Source of the DNA: Coprosoma sp963660615 | Lineage (GTDB): Bacteria > Bacillota_I > Bacilli_A > RF39 > UBA660 | Reading direction: 5' to 3' | Length of the DNA stretch: 36,624 nucleotides | NCBI GenBank assembly: GCA_963660615.1 | Contig: CAVKYE010000013.1 | Span: 1-36,624 of the forward strand | Part shown: positions 16,174 to 24,708 of the stretch, piece by piece | Position numbering within the stretch: the first letter of the stretch is position 1 | How the letters are laid out: the number at the start of each line of letters is the position of its first letter | Notes under the pieces: model-generated | Told to the model about the DNA's origin: nothing | What the model saw: the letters and a program-made list of their open reading frames with translations, nothing else | Databases searched by the model: none | Program-made: the position numbers and the translations under genes

Positions 16174-16797
16174 AGAACCAAATTTAGCCTTCAATACCGC
16201 ATAAATAATTGGAATCAAAGAGATAAAAATAATACAAATAATAATTAAACTAAAATGATCAGCAACCACAGGAATATTGCCAAAGAAATAACCCAAGCAT
16301 AAGAATAAAGATACCCATATAATACCACCTAAAGCATTAAACAAAATAAATTTCCTATAATCAAGCCTTCCCATACCAACAACAAAAGGAACAATAGTCC
16401 TAATAATAGGCATAAACCTAGCAATAAAAACCGCACCAGCTCCATACTTCGCAATTAAAGCATCAGCCTTATCTAAATTTTCCTTTTTAATAATTGTAAA
16501 CCGTTTATTATTAAGAAGCTTACGACCAAAATGCTTACCAATCTCATAATTAATAGTATCACCTAAAATTGCCGCAAAAATAATTAAAAACAGTAAAATA
16601 AATAAATTTAAATCACCAACACCCGCAAAAGTTCCTGCCGCAAAAATCAAAGAATCACCAGGTAAAAAAGGCAAAACAACAAGGCCAGTTTCACAAAAAA
16701 TAATTGCAAACAAAAGCAGATAAACAATAGATCCATATTCACCAATAAACTGACCAATATATTCATCACAGTTTAAAATAAAATCCACAATAACCAT
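16159..16797 (-). CDS. DedA-family membrane protein
   Basis: A 212-residue polytopic protein of the DedA/SNARE-associated family; members act as lipid scramblases or flippases linked to undecaprenyl-phosphate and phosphatidylethanolamine recycling. Family marks visible are the early ETGLVVLPFLPGDSLIFAAG block, the GDTINYEIGKHFGRK segment, and FIARFMPIIRTIVPFVVGMG with the conserved FxRFxPxxR arginines. I place the start at 16797 because AAGGAGG (complement of 16803-16809) lies five bases before that ATG; an upstream in-frame ATG at 16821 precedes the ribosome site and overlaps the -10 box. It is convergent with the 15275 gene and divergent from the 16906 gene. Confidence 0.95.
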   Translation of the reverse strand: MVIVDFILNCDEYIGQFIGEYGSIVYLLLFAIIFCETGLVVLPFLPGDSLIFAAGTFAGVGDLNLFILLFLIIFAAILGDTINYEIGKHFGRKLLNNKRFTIIKKENLDKADALIAKYGAGAVFIARFMPIIRTIVPFVVGMGRLDYRKFILFNALGGIIWVSLFLCLGYFFGNIPVVADHFSLIIICIIFISLIPIIYAVLKAKFGSKKKA

Positions 16798-16819
16798 AAA
16801 ATCCTCCTTTAGCCATTTC

Positions 16820-16848
16820 ATTATAGCATGTTTAATCCCAAAAATAAA
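16820..16848 (-). promoter_or_regulatory. DedA promoter
   Basis: On the minus strand TGCTATAAT (extended -10; hexamer at 16820-16825) lies 17 bases after TTTATT (16843-16848). Its -35 box is only seven bases from that of the rightward promoter at 16856, so the two promoters stand back to back and may share regulation. Confidence 0.7.
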
Positions 16849-16855
16849 GATAAAT

Positions 16856-16884
16856 TTGACGTAACAAAAAGATAAATGTATAAT
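16856..16884 (+). promoter_or_regulatory. Promoter of the 16906 operon
   Basis: TTGACG (16856-16861), 17 bases, TATAAT (16879-16884): near-consensus. It excludes the upstream ATG at 16876, which lies in front of the -10 box. Confidence 0.85.
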
Positions 16885-16905
16885 TTAATAAAGAAGGAGA
16901 AAATT

Positions 16906-17427
16906 ATGAAAAATAGAAATACAATAATTGAACTAATAAATTCACTATTAATATTTATATTAGGATTTCTAATAACCTTTTCAGCCCTAAACACCATAGA
17001 AAATTTATGGCTAGTCTTTATCATAATATTTATAACATCAGGAGCCATTCTTTTATATAACTTTTTTGATAACAAAGAATACAAAACAAAAGATTTTTTA
17101 AATCTTTTTATAGCATCAATAAACATCTACCTAGCTCTATTTACATTAACAAACTTTGAATCATTTAGAACAAACATTCCGTCCTTAATATCACTGTATG
17201 CATTAATATCAGGATTATCATTTATAATAAAATATTATTTAGTAAAAAAAGACAAAGATCAAAATCAAATCCTAGCAATCACCTCATTCATAATTGCTAT
17301 AATACTAATACTAAAACCCATAACCCTAGCCACCATATACATAAAATTGTCAGGACTATATCTAATAACATTATCACTATATTATTTAATAACAAACATG
17401 CAAAAAATAACCAAAAAAAGAAAATAA
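16906..17427 (+). CDS. Small six-helix membrane protein, possibly DUF308-like
   Basis: A 173-residue protein with about six membrane helices in pairs and a basic C-terminal tail (KITKKRK). The paired-helix layout and length recall the DUF308/HdeD-like protein at 31812-32357, but sequence similarity by eye is weak, so the family is a guess. The start is set at 16906 because GAAGGAGA (16893-16899) lies just before it and the promoter's -10 box overlaps the alternative ATG at 16876. The next gene begins 21 bases after its stop with its own ribosome site and no promoter in between, so the two form an operon. Confidence 0.75.
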   Translation: MKNRNTIIELINSLLIFILGFLITFSALNTIENLWLVFIIIFITSGAILLYNFFDNKEYKTKDFLNLFIASINIYLALFTLTNFESFRTNIPSLISLYALISGLSFIIKYYLVKKDKDQNQILAITSFIIAIILILKPITLATIYIKLSGLYLITLSLYYLITNMQKITKKRK

Positions 17428-17448
17428 TATAAATCAGGGGGAAATAAA

Positions 17449-19293
17449 ATGAACGAAGAAACAAACGCAAAAAGAATAATTGAGGGCCTAATAATCATCT
17501 TAATCAAAAGATATGACACATTACAAAAACTAAGTGATTGGGAAATAAAAGGTAGTTACAACAAAGAAGAATATCAAAAAGCCAAAGAATATCTTCATAT
17601 GTTAACAACAAAAGAAAATAGGTTAATAAGCCAAATAAACAAAGATATAAATGTCTTAGATGAATGTGAAAACTATTTAATCCAACAGTTTAAAACAAAT
17701 ACAATATTAGAAAAAAAATTAAATGTCATAACCTTAAGAATAGAAAACATCCTAAACGAAATAGAAATAAACATCCCAACACTTGAAATAACATTTTTAG
17801 ATGATGAAGAAATCATGATGGAAAGTTATATTGAAAACGAACAATCCTTCCAGCACCAACTAGACGAAGAATACATAAAATTCCTAGAAACAAAAATAAA
17901 AGATGAAGAAGACAAAGAAGAACTAATAAAATACAAATATGAATTCATATTTAAAAACAAACACCTAGATGACACATTAGAAATGCTAGACTACAACCCT
18001 GAAAACATTTTAGAAGTAGATGACGCTCTAAGAGCCGAAATGCTTGAAATGACAGAAGAAGAATATAAAACCCAAAAAGAAGAAGCAATAGCAGATGCTG
18101 TCCAAGGACTATTACTAGATTCCACATTCTCTAATCAAAATAAAGAAATCAATAAAGAAAGAATAATAGAATTGATAAAAAAATTATCACCAGAAACCCT
18201 AAACGCCCTAAAAGAATTTTTGGAATATGGTAAAATAGAAGAAACTACATCACAAATCATAGATGAAATAAAAAAAATTCTAAACAAAAACGGATTTAAT
18301 CAATGTGAAGAAACAAACGAAGATTGCCCGCAAATAGATGAAACAACATGCGAAAATCTAATAAACATAATAAAACTAGAAGAACAAATCCTAGACGAAA
18401 TAGATAAACTAGCTCAAAAAAGGTCATCCTTTAAACAATTAGAATCTCTACTAAAACTTGAAGAAGATCTTATATCAAAACTAAACATAAATGATAATAA
18501 TAAAGAACAAATTTTAGAAATAATAAATGATGAATTAGGGTTCTTCCTAAAAAATGGAAACGAATACCTCATAGAAGAAATAAAAGAGGAAGAAAGTTTT
18601 AGAAGACAAGTAAAAAACGCGATAGAAAAAGCCATTCAAGATCAAATCGAAGAAGTTCAAATATCAATGGAAAAACCACACATAAATGAAAAAGAATTAA
18701 GAAAAGAACTATTAATAATAAATAGACTAACAGGCAAAATAAATGGATTAGATGAAAGTAACATTATCCCAAGTCAAACCACCGCAAGCTCACATCAAAT
18801 ATTGCAAAATCATCTATTAAGATCATTAAAAATGTATGATGAATTATCAAAAAAAGAAATACCATATCAAATAGTCTACTACGAGCAGTATTTTGCATCA
18901 CCTTCCTTAACCGATTCCCTTATATTAACCGAGGGACATTCAGAAGACTTAATAATACCAGATAATGCACTAAGCGCAAAACTATCAAATATAAGCGAAA
19001 TAGAATATGTCTTTGATAAAGATGAACAACTATTTGAAATAGGGGAAGACTTAATTGAAGCCGCAAATGTTCTTCTAGAACTAGAACCACAAACAGAAGA
19101 AACCAAAGCATATCTAGACTTTCTAGCCATAAGACTCAAAGACATCATGGAAAACATATCAGATGAGCACAAACTCTCACTAGAAGAATACCTAGAAGAA
19201 GTAAATGTCCCCCTAAAAGACCAACCAACCCCACAAAAAAAACCATCAAAAACTTTAACAAAACACCCAAACGAAGCTGTTAGAAAAAACTAA
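17449..19293 (+). CDS. Large acidic helical protein of unknown function
   Basis: I do not recognise this 614-residue protein. It is rich in Glu, Lys, Ile, Leu and Asn, with long helix-forming stretches throughout and no signal peptide or membrane segment, so it should be cytosolic. Segments such as LSPETLNALKEFLEYGKI and LEPQTEETKAYLDFLAIRL look like short helical repeats rather than one long coiled coil. A Cys pair (EETNEDCPQIDETTC) sits near the middle. The tail is Pro/Lys-rich (PTPQKKPSKTLTKHP). It is the second gene of an operon with the small membrane protein upstream, so a membrane-associated partner role is possible. AGGGGGA precedes the ATG. Its last codons form the terminator stem. 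Confidence 0.8.
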   Translation: MNEETNAKRIIEGLIIILIKRYDTLQKLSDWEIKGSYNKEEYQKAKEYLHMLTTKENRLISQINKDINVLDECENYLIQQFKTNTILEKKLNVITLRIENILNEIEINIPTLEITFLDDEEIMMESYIENEQSFQHQLDEEYIKFLETKIKDEEDKEELIKYKYEFIFKNKHLDDTLEMLDYNPENILEVDDALRAEMLEMTEEEYKTQKEEAIADAVQGLLLDSTFSNQNKEINKERIIELIKKLSPETLNALKEFLEYGKIEETTSQIIDEIKKILNKNGFNQCEETNEDCPQIDETTCENLINIIKLEEQILDEIDKLAQKRSSFKQLESLLKLEEDLISKLNINDNNKEQILEIINDELGFFLKNGNEYLIEEIKEEESFRRQVKNAIEKAIQDQIEEVQISMEKPHINEKELRKELLIINRLTGKINGLDESNIIPSQTTASSHQILQNHLLRSLKMYDELSKKEIPYQIVYYEQYFASPSLTDSLILTEGHSEDLIIPDNALSAKLSNISEIEYVFDKDEQLFEIGEDLIEAANVLLELEPQTEETKAYLDFLAIRLKDIMENISDEHKLSLEEYLEEVNVPLKDQPTPQKKPSKTLTKHPNEAVRKN

Positions 19294-19301
19294 CAGCTTT
19301 T
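19274..19301 (+). terminator. Terminator built from the last codons of the 17449 gene
   Basis: AAGCTGTTAG (19274-19283) pairs perfectly with CTAACAGCTT (19290-19299), followed by TT. The TAA stop (19291-19293) lies in the right arm. Confidence 0.85.
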
Positions 19302-19313
19302 AATTATAAAAAA

Positions 19314-19342
19314 TTGACAAAGCCATAAAATATAAATATAAT
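19314..19342 (+). promoter_or_regulatory. Consensus promoter of the ABC exporter operon
   Basis: TTGACA (19314-19319), 17 bases, TATAAT (19337-19342): a perfect consensus promoter only 12 bases after the preceding terminator. The full AAGGAGGT ribosome site follows at 19359-19366. Confidence 0.92.
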
Positions 19343-19372
19343 TGAGTTATACCAAGACAAGGAGGTAAACCC

Positions 19373-20260
19373 ATGATAGAATTAAAAAACCTAACCAAAA
19401 CCTACCAAGAAAATCCCGTAATATTCAAACTAAATAGCAAAATAGAAAAAGGAACAATATATGGCCTCATAGGAGCAAATGGCACTGGTAAATCCACCAT
19501 CCTAAGACTAATAGCCGGAATATTCAAACCAGACGAAGGACAAATAATTATAGAAAAAGAAAACATTCTCCACAGTGAAAAACTAAAACAAAAAGTTGTA
19601 TACATTCCAGACGAATTATACACCTTTCCTAATTACACCATCTTAGAACACGCAAAATTTTATAAAACCCTATATAAAAACTTTAGCCTGAAAAAATTCA
19701 AACACCTTGTCAAAACATTCAAACTAAATTTAAATACAAAAATAAATAACCTTTCCAAAGGAACCCAAAAATGTATAGCCATAATATGTGCCCTTTCCAC
19801 AAATTGCGAGTATATATTATTAGACGAAACATTTGATGAACTAGATCCAGTCATAAGGAAAAAATTAAAAGAAATATTAATAAACCAAAATAAAGAAAAA
19901 AATACAACCATCATCATCACAAGCCATAACCTAAGAGAACTAGAAGACATTTGTAAAAGCATAGGAATTTTGTACCAAGGAGGGATAATTCTAGAAGATA
20001 ACCTCGATAAAATAAAAAACAAAATGTTTAAAATTCAAATAACCCTCAAAGAAAACAACTCCAAAACCCTTTTTAAAAAACTAGAGCTTATTAACTATAC
20101 CAAAAATGGTAATATAGTCACCATCATCACCAAAGGAGACAAAGAAAAAATATTAGAAGAATTAAAACCAATAACATTAGACTTTACCCCCCTAACCCTA
20201 GAAGAAATATTTATATATGAAATGGAGGCAAAAGGATATGAATTCAGTAAAATGGTTTAA
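19373..20260 (+). CDS. ABC transporter ATP-binding protein
   Basis: A 295-residue ATPase that powers the membrane protein encoded next. Walker A is GANGTGKST (34-42), the Q-loop region lies near VVYIPDE, and the signature is LSKGT (127-131), an off-consensus form of LSGGQ seen in ABC-2 exporters. Walker B is YILLDE (Asp151, Glu152), the D-loop is ELD, and the switch histidine is His185 in TSHN. The roughly 80-residue C-terminal part is typical of exporters for antibiotics or peptides (YtrB/EcsA type). The perfect promoter and ribosome site suggest high expression. It overlaps the permease gene by 23 bases. The substrate is unknown. Confidence 0.95.
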   Translation: MIELKNLTKTYQENPVIFKLNSKIEKGTIYGLIGANGTGKSTILRLIAGIFKPDEGQIIIEKENILHSEKLKQKVVYIPDELYTFPNYTILEHAKFYKTLYKNFSLKKFKHLVKTFKLNLNTKINNLSKGTQKCIAIICALSTNCEYILLDETFDELDPVIRKKLKEILINQNKEKNTTIIITSHNLRELEDICKSIGILYQGGIILEDNLDKIKNKMFKIQITLKENNSKTLFKKLELINYTKNGNIVTIITKGDKEKILEELKPITLDFTPLTLEEIFIYEMEAKGYEFSKMV

Positions 20261-22211
20261 TTTAAATTACCTAATCCAAAACATAAAAAAATCAAAAGGC
20301 CTCTTATCAGTTACCCTTCTATCCGTACCTTTATTAAGCATTCTATCATTAGTTATATCATCAAAAGATTTAGATTACACAAATCCGACCTTCACTTCAT
20401 TAAGTTTAATTGCCATAATCGGAATGTATATAATACCCATCATTGTATCATTTACTTTATTTGGTTTCGTATTCAAAAGAAATAAATCAGATTTCATAAA
20501 CTCCATGCCCTTAAATAGATCAACCCTATTTGCAACAAACACCATAGGTGGCATAGCCCTTTTAATCCTTACCATATTAATAAGCACATGTTTAATCCTC
20601 ATAACAGGAAGCATATTTCCCAACATCATAATATCAAAAAGCCAAATGATAGACTATTTCTTCATATGGACAATAACATACACCCTCATCTTCACCAGTT
20701 CAAACCTTGCCATAAGCCTAAGCGGAAACATAATAACAACCATTATAGTAACCATCCTATTATTGTTTCTAATACCATTCACGCATAGTGCCTATAACAG
20801 TTTTGAAACAAACAAAGAACTAACTATAACTTGCCAAAATAACGAATGCAAACCCGAAAACTATACTTGCCTAAAAGACACAAAATGCCTTCAAAACAGT
20901 AATAAAGGAATATATCAAGGCTCAGTAATATATAACGAATCACCAAAATACAACCTAGCATATACCTACCCATCATTAATATACATGAACTATAATAACT
21001 ACGACATCACCATAAGTCAATTAGCCAAATCACTAATATTAAGTATCATATACTTTGCCATAGGAATATATGCATATAGAAAAAAACAAATGGAAATAAT
21101 AGACACATCCTTCAAAAGCATTCACATCCATAACACAGTAAAATCCCTAACCATTATCCCTTTAATTATGTTAAGTTCCTATACATACCTAAAAGGAGAA
21201 ATCCCATCCGCTCTACTTATCATAATAGCCACCCTAATATACTACCTAATATTTGATTTAATAACTAGAAAAAAAATAACCAAAATAACCACATCATTAA
21301 TATATTTCACCATAACAACTATCATCATAGGTACCTACTATTACCTATTTTCCTACCATAAAATCATGCCAAAAGAAAACATAAACCAAACCCAAATCAA
21401 AGAAATATCCATAGCACTAAATAACAACCAATCAACATCAAACGTCTATTTCAAAAACCAAAGCCTAAAAAACCTCATCATCAAAAACCTAATAGACAAA
21501 AATAACAATCAAGAAAACACAGAAAATCTAACCGCCACCCTTAAACTAACAAACGGAAAAACGTACACCCTACCAATCTACATGAATGAAGAAGACTATA
21601 ACCAAATAGAAAATATCCTATATAGTAACACCAAATTCAAAGAAGCCATAGAAAACATAAATTACGATAAAATCTACGCCATCAGTACAAACAAAATAGT
21701 CTTCAGTCCAGAAGAAAACAAAAAAATCATCAATATGATAAAAAAAGGCCTAGAAAGTACTAACCTAAGAGACATAAAAAATAATGGTTTCGAAATAACA
21801 CTATACACTTACGAAAATCATAACCAAACAACCTATCAAATAAACTCCGAAATAAACGAAGAACTAACCCGCTACATTACCAAACACCAAAACAACCAAA
21901 TAAATCAAAACATAATAAGTAAAGACATAGAACTAGAAAACCTAAACATCTATCCAAATAACTACCCAATAACCTCACTAACAGACTACATCATAAATAA
22001 CTCCAAAAAAGAAATATACGAATATATCAAAAACAACATAAATAGAGATTGTGATATAACAGAAGATTACATAGAATTAGACATAAACTACAAAGACAAA
22101 ACCTACACCTTCTACACAAACAACGTAGAAACATTCGAAAAAATCATCAAAGAAAAAGAAAACGCCCTAAAAAACACCGAAGAATATAAAAAAATAATAG
22201 AAACAAAGTAG
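20238..22211 (+). CDS. ABC-2 type exporter membrane subunit
   Basis: A 657-residue permease partner of the ATPase. The N-terminal part has about six membrane helices and the block NKSDFINSMPLNRSTLFATNTIGG, a segment typical of YtrC/D-like ABC-2 permeases. A loop with a small Cys cluster (TCQNNECKPENYTCLKDTKC) lies between helices, probably outside the cell. After three to four more helices comes a large polar domain of about 270 residues, reminiscent of the DUF6449 C-terminal part of such permeases. The start at 20238 follows GGAGG at 20224-20228; an in-frame ATG at 20217 precedes that site. It lies within the ATPase gene end, so the pair is coupled. The substrate is unknown. Confidence 0.88.
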   Translation: MNSVKWFNLNYLIQNIKKSKGLLSVTLLSVPLLSILSLVISSKDLDYTNPTFTSLSLIAIIGMYIIPIIVSFTLFGFVFKRNKSDFINSMPLNRSTLFATNTIGGIALLILTILISTCLILITGSIFPNIIISKSQMIDYFFIWTITYTLIFTSSNLAISLSGNIITTIIVTILLLFLIPFTHSAYNSFETNKELTITCQNNECKPENYTCLKDTKCLQNSNKGIYQGSVIYNESPKYNLAYTYPSLIYMNYNNYDITISQLAKSLILSIIYFAIGIYAYRKKQMEIIDTSFKSIHIHNTVKSLTIIPLIMLSSYTYLKGEIPSALLIIIATLIYYLIFDLITRKKITKITTSLIYFTITTIIIGTYYYLFSYHKIMPKENINQTQIKEISIALNNNQSTSNVYFKNQSLKNLIIKNLIDKNNNQENTENLTATLKLTNGKTYTLPIYMNEEDYNQIENILYSNTKFKEAIENINYDKIYAISTNKIVFSPEENKKIINMIKKGLESTNLRDIKNNGFEITLYTYENHNQTTYQINSEINEELTRYITKHQNNQINQNIISKDIELENLNIYPNNYPITSLTDYIINNSKKEIYEYIKNNINRDCDITEDYIELDINYKDKTYTFYTNNVETFEKIIKEKENALKNTEEYKKIIETK

Positions 22212-22368
22212 TAGATTAAACGCCCAATGTTTTCAAAATAAAAAAGTAACATAATACAAAAATAGTCAAAAAAAATAAAAACGTAAAATAACCGTCCAGT
22301 CAACCATTTTCCCTGTGCACCACAACACACCTTTACACAATTTAAACCAAAATCATCTATACAAAATA

Positions 22369-22392
22369 AATACCGTCAAATGGTATTTTTTT
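22369..22392 (+). terminator. Terminator of the ABC exporter operon
   Basis: AATACC (22369-22374), loop of seven, GGTATT (22382-22387), then a T run. It lies 157 bases after the permease stop; the stretch between (22212-22368) holds no gene that I can support. Confidence 0.75.
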
Positions 22393-22411
22393 CTTCAAAC
22401 CAAAAAACATA

Positions 22412-22420
22412 TGATATAAT
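22412..22420 (+). promoter_or_regulatory. Extended -10 promoter of the polyprenyl synthase gene
   Basis: TGATATAAT, a perfect extended -10 element, 24 bases before the ATG; no clear -35 box. GGAGGA precedes the start. Confidence 0.65.
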
Positions 22421-22444
22421 ATTTATATAAAATTGGAGGAACCT

Positions 22445-23512
22445 ATGAATAATGAAGTAAAACAAATAGAAGAATTTGATAAACAATATAAAGAAATAAA
22501 AGAAAAATGTATAAATGCCATAAACAATTACAACAAATCACTAATAAAAGAAACCGACAACGAAGAAGTAAAAAAAGCCACCAAAGAATTTATTAGAATG
22601 AACGAAGGCGGAAAATACCTAAGAGCCTTTCTAGTCGCTCTAGGATATAAAGCCACAGGAAAAAAAGACGATAATTATCTAAACCTTGCTATCACCTTAG
22701 AAATATTTCAAACAGCCGTCTTAATCCATGATGACATAATAGACAAAGCCACAATAAGAAGAGGAAAACCAACCATACCCATAAACTATCAAAACACATA
22801 CTTAAAAAATACCACCACCGAAGCCAAAGAACTATCAGATTCAATCGCCATATGCTTAGGAGATATGGGCTTTTATCTAGCCACCCAACTAATAATAGAT
22901 AGCTATAAAACAAACAAAAACCTAACAGACATTCTATCATACTATCATGAAATAGCCCTAAAAACATACAAAGGTGAAATGATAGATATAATATTGCCAT
23001 ACAAATCAAAACATCAAAACCTAACCAAAGAAGAAGATATTATGGAAATGTACACTCTAAAAACCTCATGGTATTCCGTAGTAGGTCCATACTGCTTAGG
23101 TTTAAAATTAGGTGAAAAAAAAGACACTGAGGAAATAGAAAAACTACTAATAAACATCGGAATAGCCTATCAAATAAAAGACGACATTCTAGGAATATAT
23201 GGAGACACGCAAAAAATCGGTAAAGAAACAAATACCGACATTGAAGAATACAAACAAACCATCCTTTACTCATATGCCATAAAAACAAAATACAAAGAAG
23301 AATTACTAAAATACTATGGCAAACCAAACCTAACTCAAGAACAAATAAAAGAAGTAAAAGAAATCTTTGAAAAATCAGGGGCTAAAGACTATGCCATAAA
23401 CAAAATGAAAACCCTTTTCCACACATCAATAGAAAACATAAAAAACACAAACCACCTAAACGAAAACGCCAAAGAAAACCTAATAAACTTCATAACATAC
23501 TTAAAAAAATAA
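22445..23512 (+). CDS. Trans-polyprenyl diphosphate synthase
   Basis: A 355-residue IspA/IspB-family enzyme that condenses isopentenyl diphosphate onto allylic diphosphates. Motifs are GGKYLRAF (GGKxxR region, where the usual Arg is Tyr), the first aspartate-rich motif HDDIID (Asp96, Asp97, Asp100) followed by RRGKPT, and the second motif YQIKDDILGIYGD (Asp246, Asp247, Asp254), a DDxxG variant. The residue five before the first Asp is Ala, a small side chain, which in this family favours products longer than C15. The start at 22445 follows GGAGGA; an in-frame TTG at 22433 overlaps the ribosome site. A lipoprotein gene follows after 10 bases. Product length cannot be fixed from sequence, so I give no symbol. 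Confidence 0.93.
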   Translation: MNNEVKQIEEFDKQYKEIKEKCINAINNYNKSLIKETDNEEVKKATKEFIRMNEGGKYLRAFLVALGYKATGKKDDNYLNLAITLEIFQTAVLIHDDIIDKATIRRGKPTIPINYQNTYLKNTTTEAKELSDSIAICLGDMGFYLATQLIIDSYKTNKNLTDILSYYHEIALKTYKGEMIDIILPYKSKHQNLTKEEDIMEMYTLKTSWYSVVGPYCLGLKLGEKKDTEEIEKLLINIGIAYQIKDDILGIYGDTQKIGKETNTDIEEYKQTILYSYAIKTKYKEELLKYYGKPNLTQEQIKEVKEIFEKSGAKDYAINKMKTLFHTSIENIKNTNHLNENAKENLINFITYLKK

Positions 23513-23522
23513 AAGGAGAACC

Positions 23523-24095
23523 ATGAAAAAAATACTGCTATTATTAATACCATTAATTATCCTAACCGGATGCGAAAATAAAGAAACCACCATCAAAAAC
23601 CCAAACGGAAAATCCCAAACTTATAAGTATTTAAAACAAATAAACTATAATCCCGAAAAATACACCTTAAAAATAAAAAACAAAGAAGAAATCACCATAT
23701 CAAAAAACAAAAAACAGACATACTATAAAAACAAAACCCAAAAAATAATCGAAAAAAACTACAAAAAATACACCATACAAAATAACTCATACACTGAAGA
23801 ACCAATCATAACCCAAACAAACTACGCCAAAGGATACTTGCCAGAAAACATGAAAACCTTAAAAAATCAAACATACAAAACAGGAAAAGAAAGAAAAGGT
23901 ATATTAACATACACCTATGAAAAATATACCTATCAAGGTGGAGAAGTCACATATTATTTTAGAAATAACAAATTAACTCATATAAAAAACAAAACCATAC
24001 AAAATGAAATAACCGTAAAATTTATAAGTCTTACCACCAAAATAAATCAAAAAGAATATAAGCTTCCAAAAGGAATAGAACCAATAACATACTAA
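23523..24095 (+). CDS. Lipoprotein of unknown function
   Basis: A 190-residue protein with a lipoprotein signal: MKK, a hydrophobic stretch and the lipobox LTGC with Cys17. The mature part is very rich in Lys, Tyr, Asn and Thr and looks beta-stranded (alternating TYKTGKERKGILTYTYEKYTYQ). No catalytic motif is visible, and I do not recognise the family. AAAGGAG precedes the ATG, and the gene follows the polyprenyl synthase by 10 bases with no promoter between, so the two share a transcript. The stop is next to a strong GAAA-loop terminator. Confidence 0.85.
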   Translation: MKKILLLLIPLIILTGCENKETTIKNPNGKSQTYKYLKQINYNPEKYTLKIKNKEEITISKNKKQTYYKNKTQKIIEKNYKKYTIQNNSYTEEPIITQTNYAKGYLPENMKTLKNQTYKTGKERKGILTYTYEKYTYQGGEVTYYFRNNKLTHIKNKTIQNEITVKFISLTTKINQKEYKLPKGIEPITY

Positions 24096-24120
24096 AACTA
24101 GGGAAACCTAGTTTTTATTT
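24094..24120. terminator. Bidirectional GAAA-loop terminator
   Basis: AAAACTAGG (24094-24102), GAAA loop, CCTAGTTTT (24107-24115), then more T. It serves the rightward lipoprotein gene, whose TAA is at 24093-24095. The leftward UPF0316 gene, whose stop is at 24115-24117, ends in the other arm and meets a shorter T run. Confidence 0.9.
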
Positions 24121-24618
24121 TCTAATAAAAAAACCATTATGAACGAATTTCTTCTCATCAACAACCACAAAAGCCTTCTCATCCATAACCCTAATCAAAC
24201 TCATAAGTTCCTTATATCTCCTATCAGTTGTCTCTAAAATAAGCATACTACGAATACCATCTTTCCCCTTAACATCAATAACCGAAACTCCAAAACCCTT
24301 ATCTCTTAAAAAAGATGCCATATCATCATTAGTAGTAATAATCTGTAAAGTTATAGGAGAAACAATAAAAAGTTCAGAAATATAAGCACCAATCACAGTA
24401 CCACAGGCAAACCCAAAAGAATAAAAAAGAGCAATCCAAATACTTGTATAAGAAGTATTCAAAGCTTCTTGAACAATAACAAACCAAATAAACACCTCAA
24501 AAAAGCCAATAGAACCAGCTAAAATCTTCTTCCCCTTAACAAGCACAATTGTTCTAATAGTTCCTAAAGAAACATCCATAATTCTTGCTAAAAATATTTT
24601 TAAGCATAACAAAGCCAT
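24115..24618 (-). CDS. UPF0316 membrane protein (YebE-like)
   Basis: A 167-residue protein of the UPF0316 family (DUF5698 plus DUF2179). The N-terminal half has three membrane helices with the family block IFLARIMDVSLGTIRTIVLVKG and a GFFEVFIWF segment. The C-terminal half is a soluble DUF2179-type domain (ITTNDDMASFLRDKGFGVSVID ... LETTDRRYKELMSLIRVMD). DUF2179 domains also occur in YitT-type proteins; the biochemical role is unknown. The start follows AGGTGAT on the minus strand. It is convergent with the lipoprotein gene and divergent from the bactofilin-like gene. Confidence 0.95.
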   Translation of the reverse strand: MALLCLKIFLARIMDVSLGTIRTIVLVKGKKILAGSIGFFEVFIWFVIVQEALNTSYTSIWIALFYSFGFACGTVIGAYISELFIVSPITLQIITTNDDMASFLRDKGFGVSVIDVKGKDGIRSMLILETTDRRYKELMSLIRVMDEKAFVVVDEKKFVHNGFFIRK

Positions 24619-24661
24619 ATATAATCACCTAGTAATATTATGGAAACAAATGTCTAAAATA

Positions 24662-24690
24662 TTTACAAAAGAAAAAAGATATGTTATATT
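24662..24690 (+). promoter_or_regulatory. Promoter of the bactofilin-like gene
   Basis: TTTACA (24662-24667), 17 bases, TATATT (24685-24690) with an upstream TG at 24682-24683. AGGTGAT then serves as ribosome site. Confidence 0.8.
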
Positions 24691-24708
24691 TAAGACAGGT
24701 GATAAAAA

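Noticed and set aside
22212..22368. Possible short gene between the ABC permease and the polyprenyl synthase
   Set aside because: No frame has a ribosome site with a start codon; the leftward 72-codon frame here runs into the permease gene and has no recognisable product.
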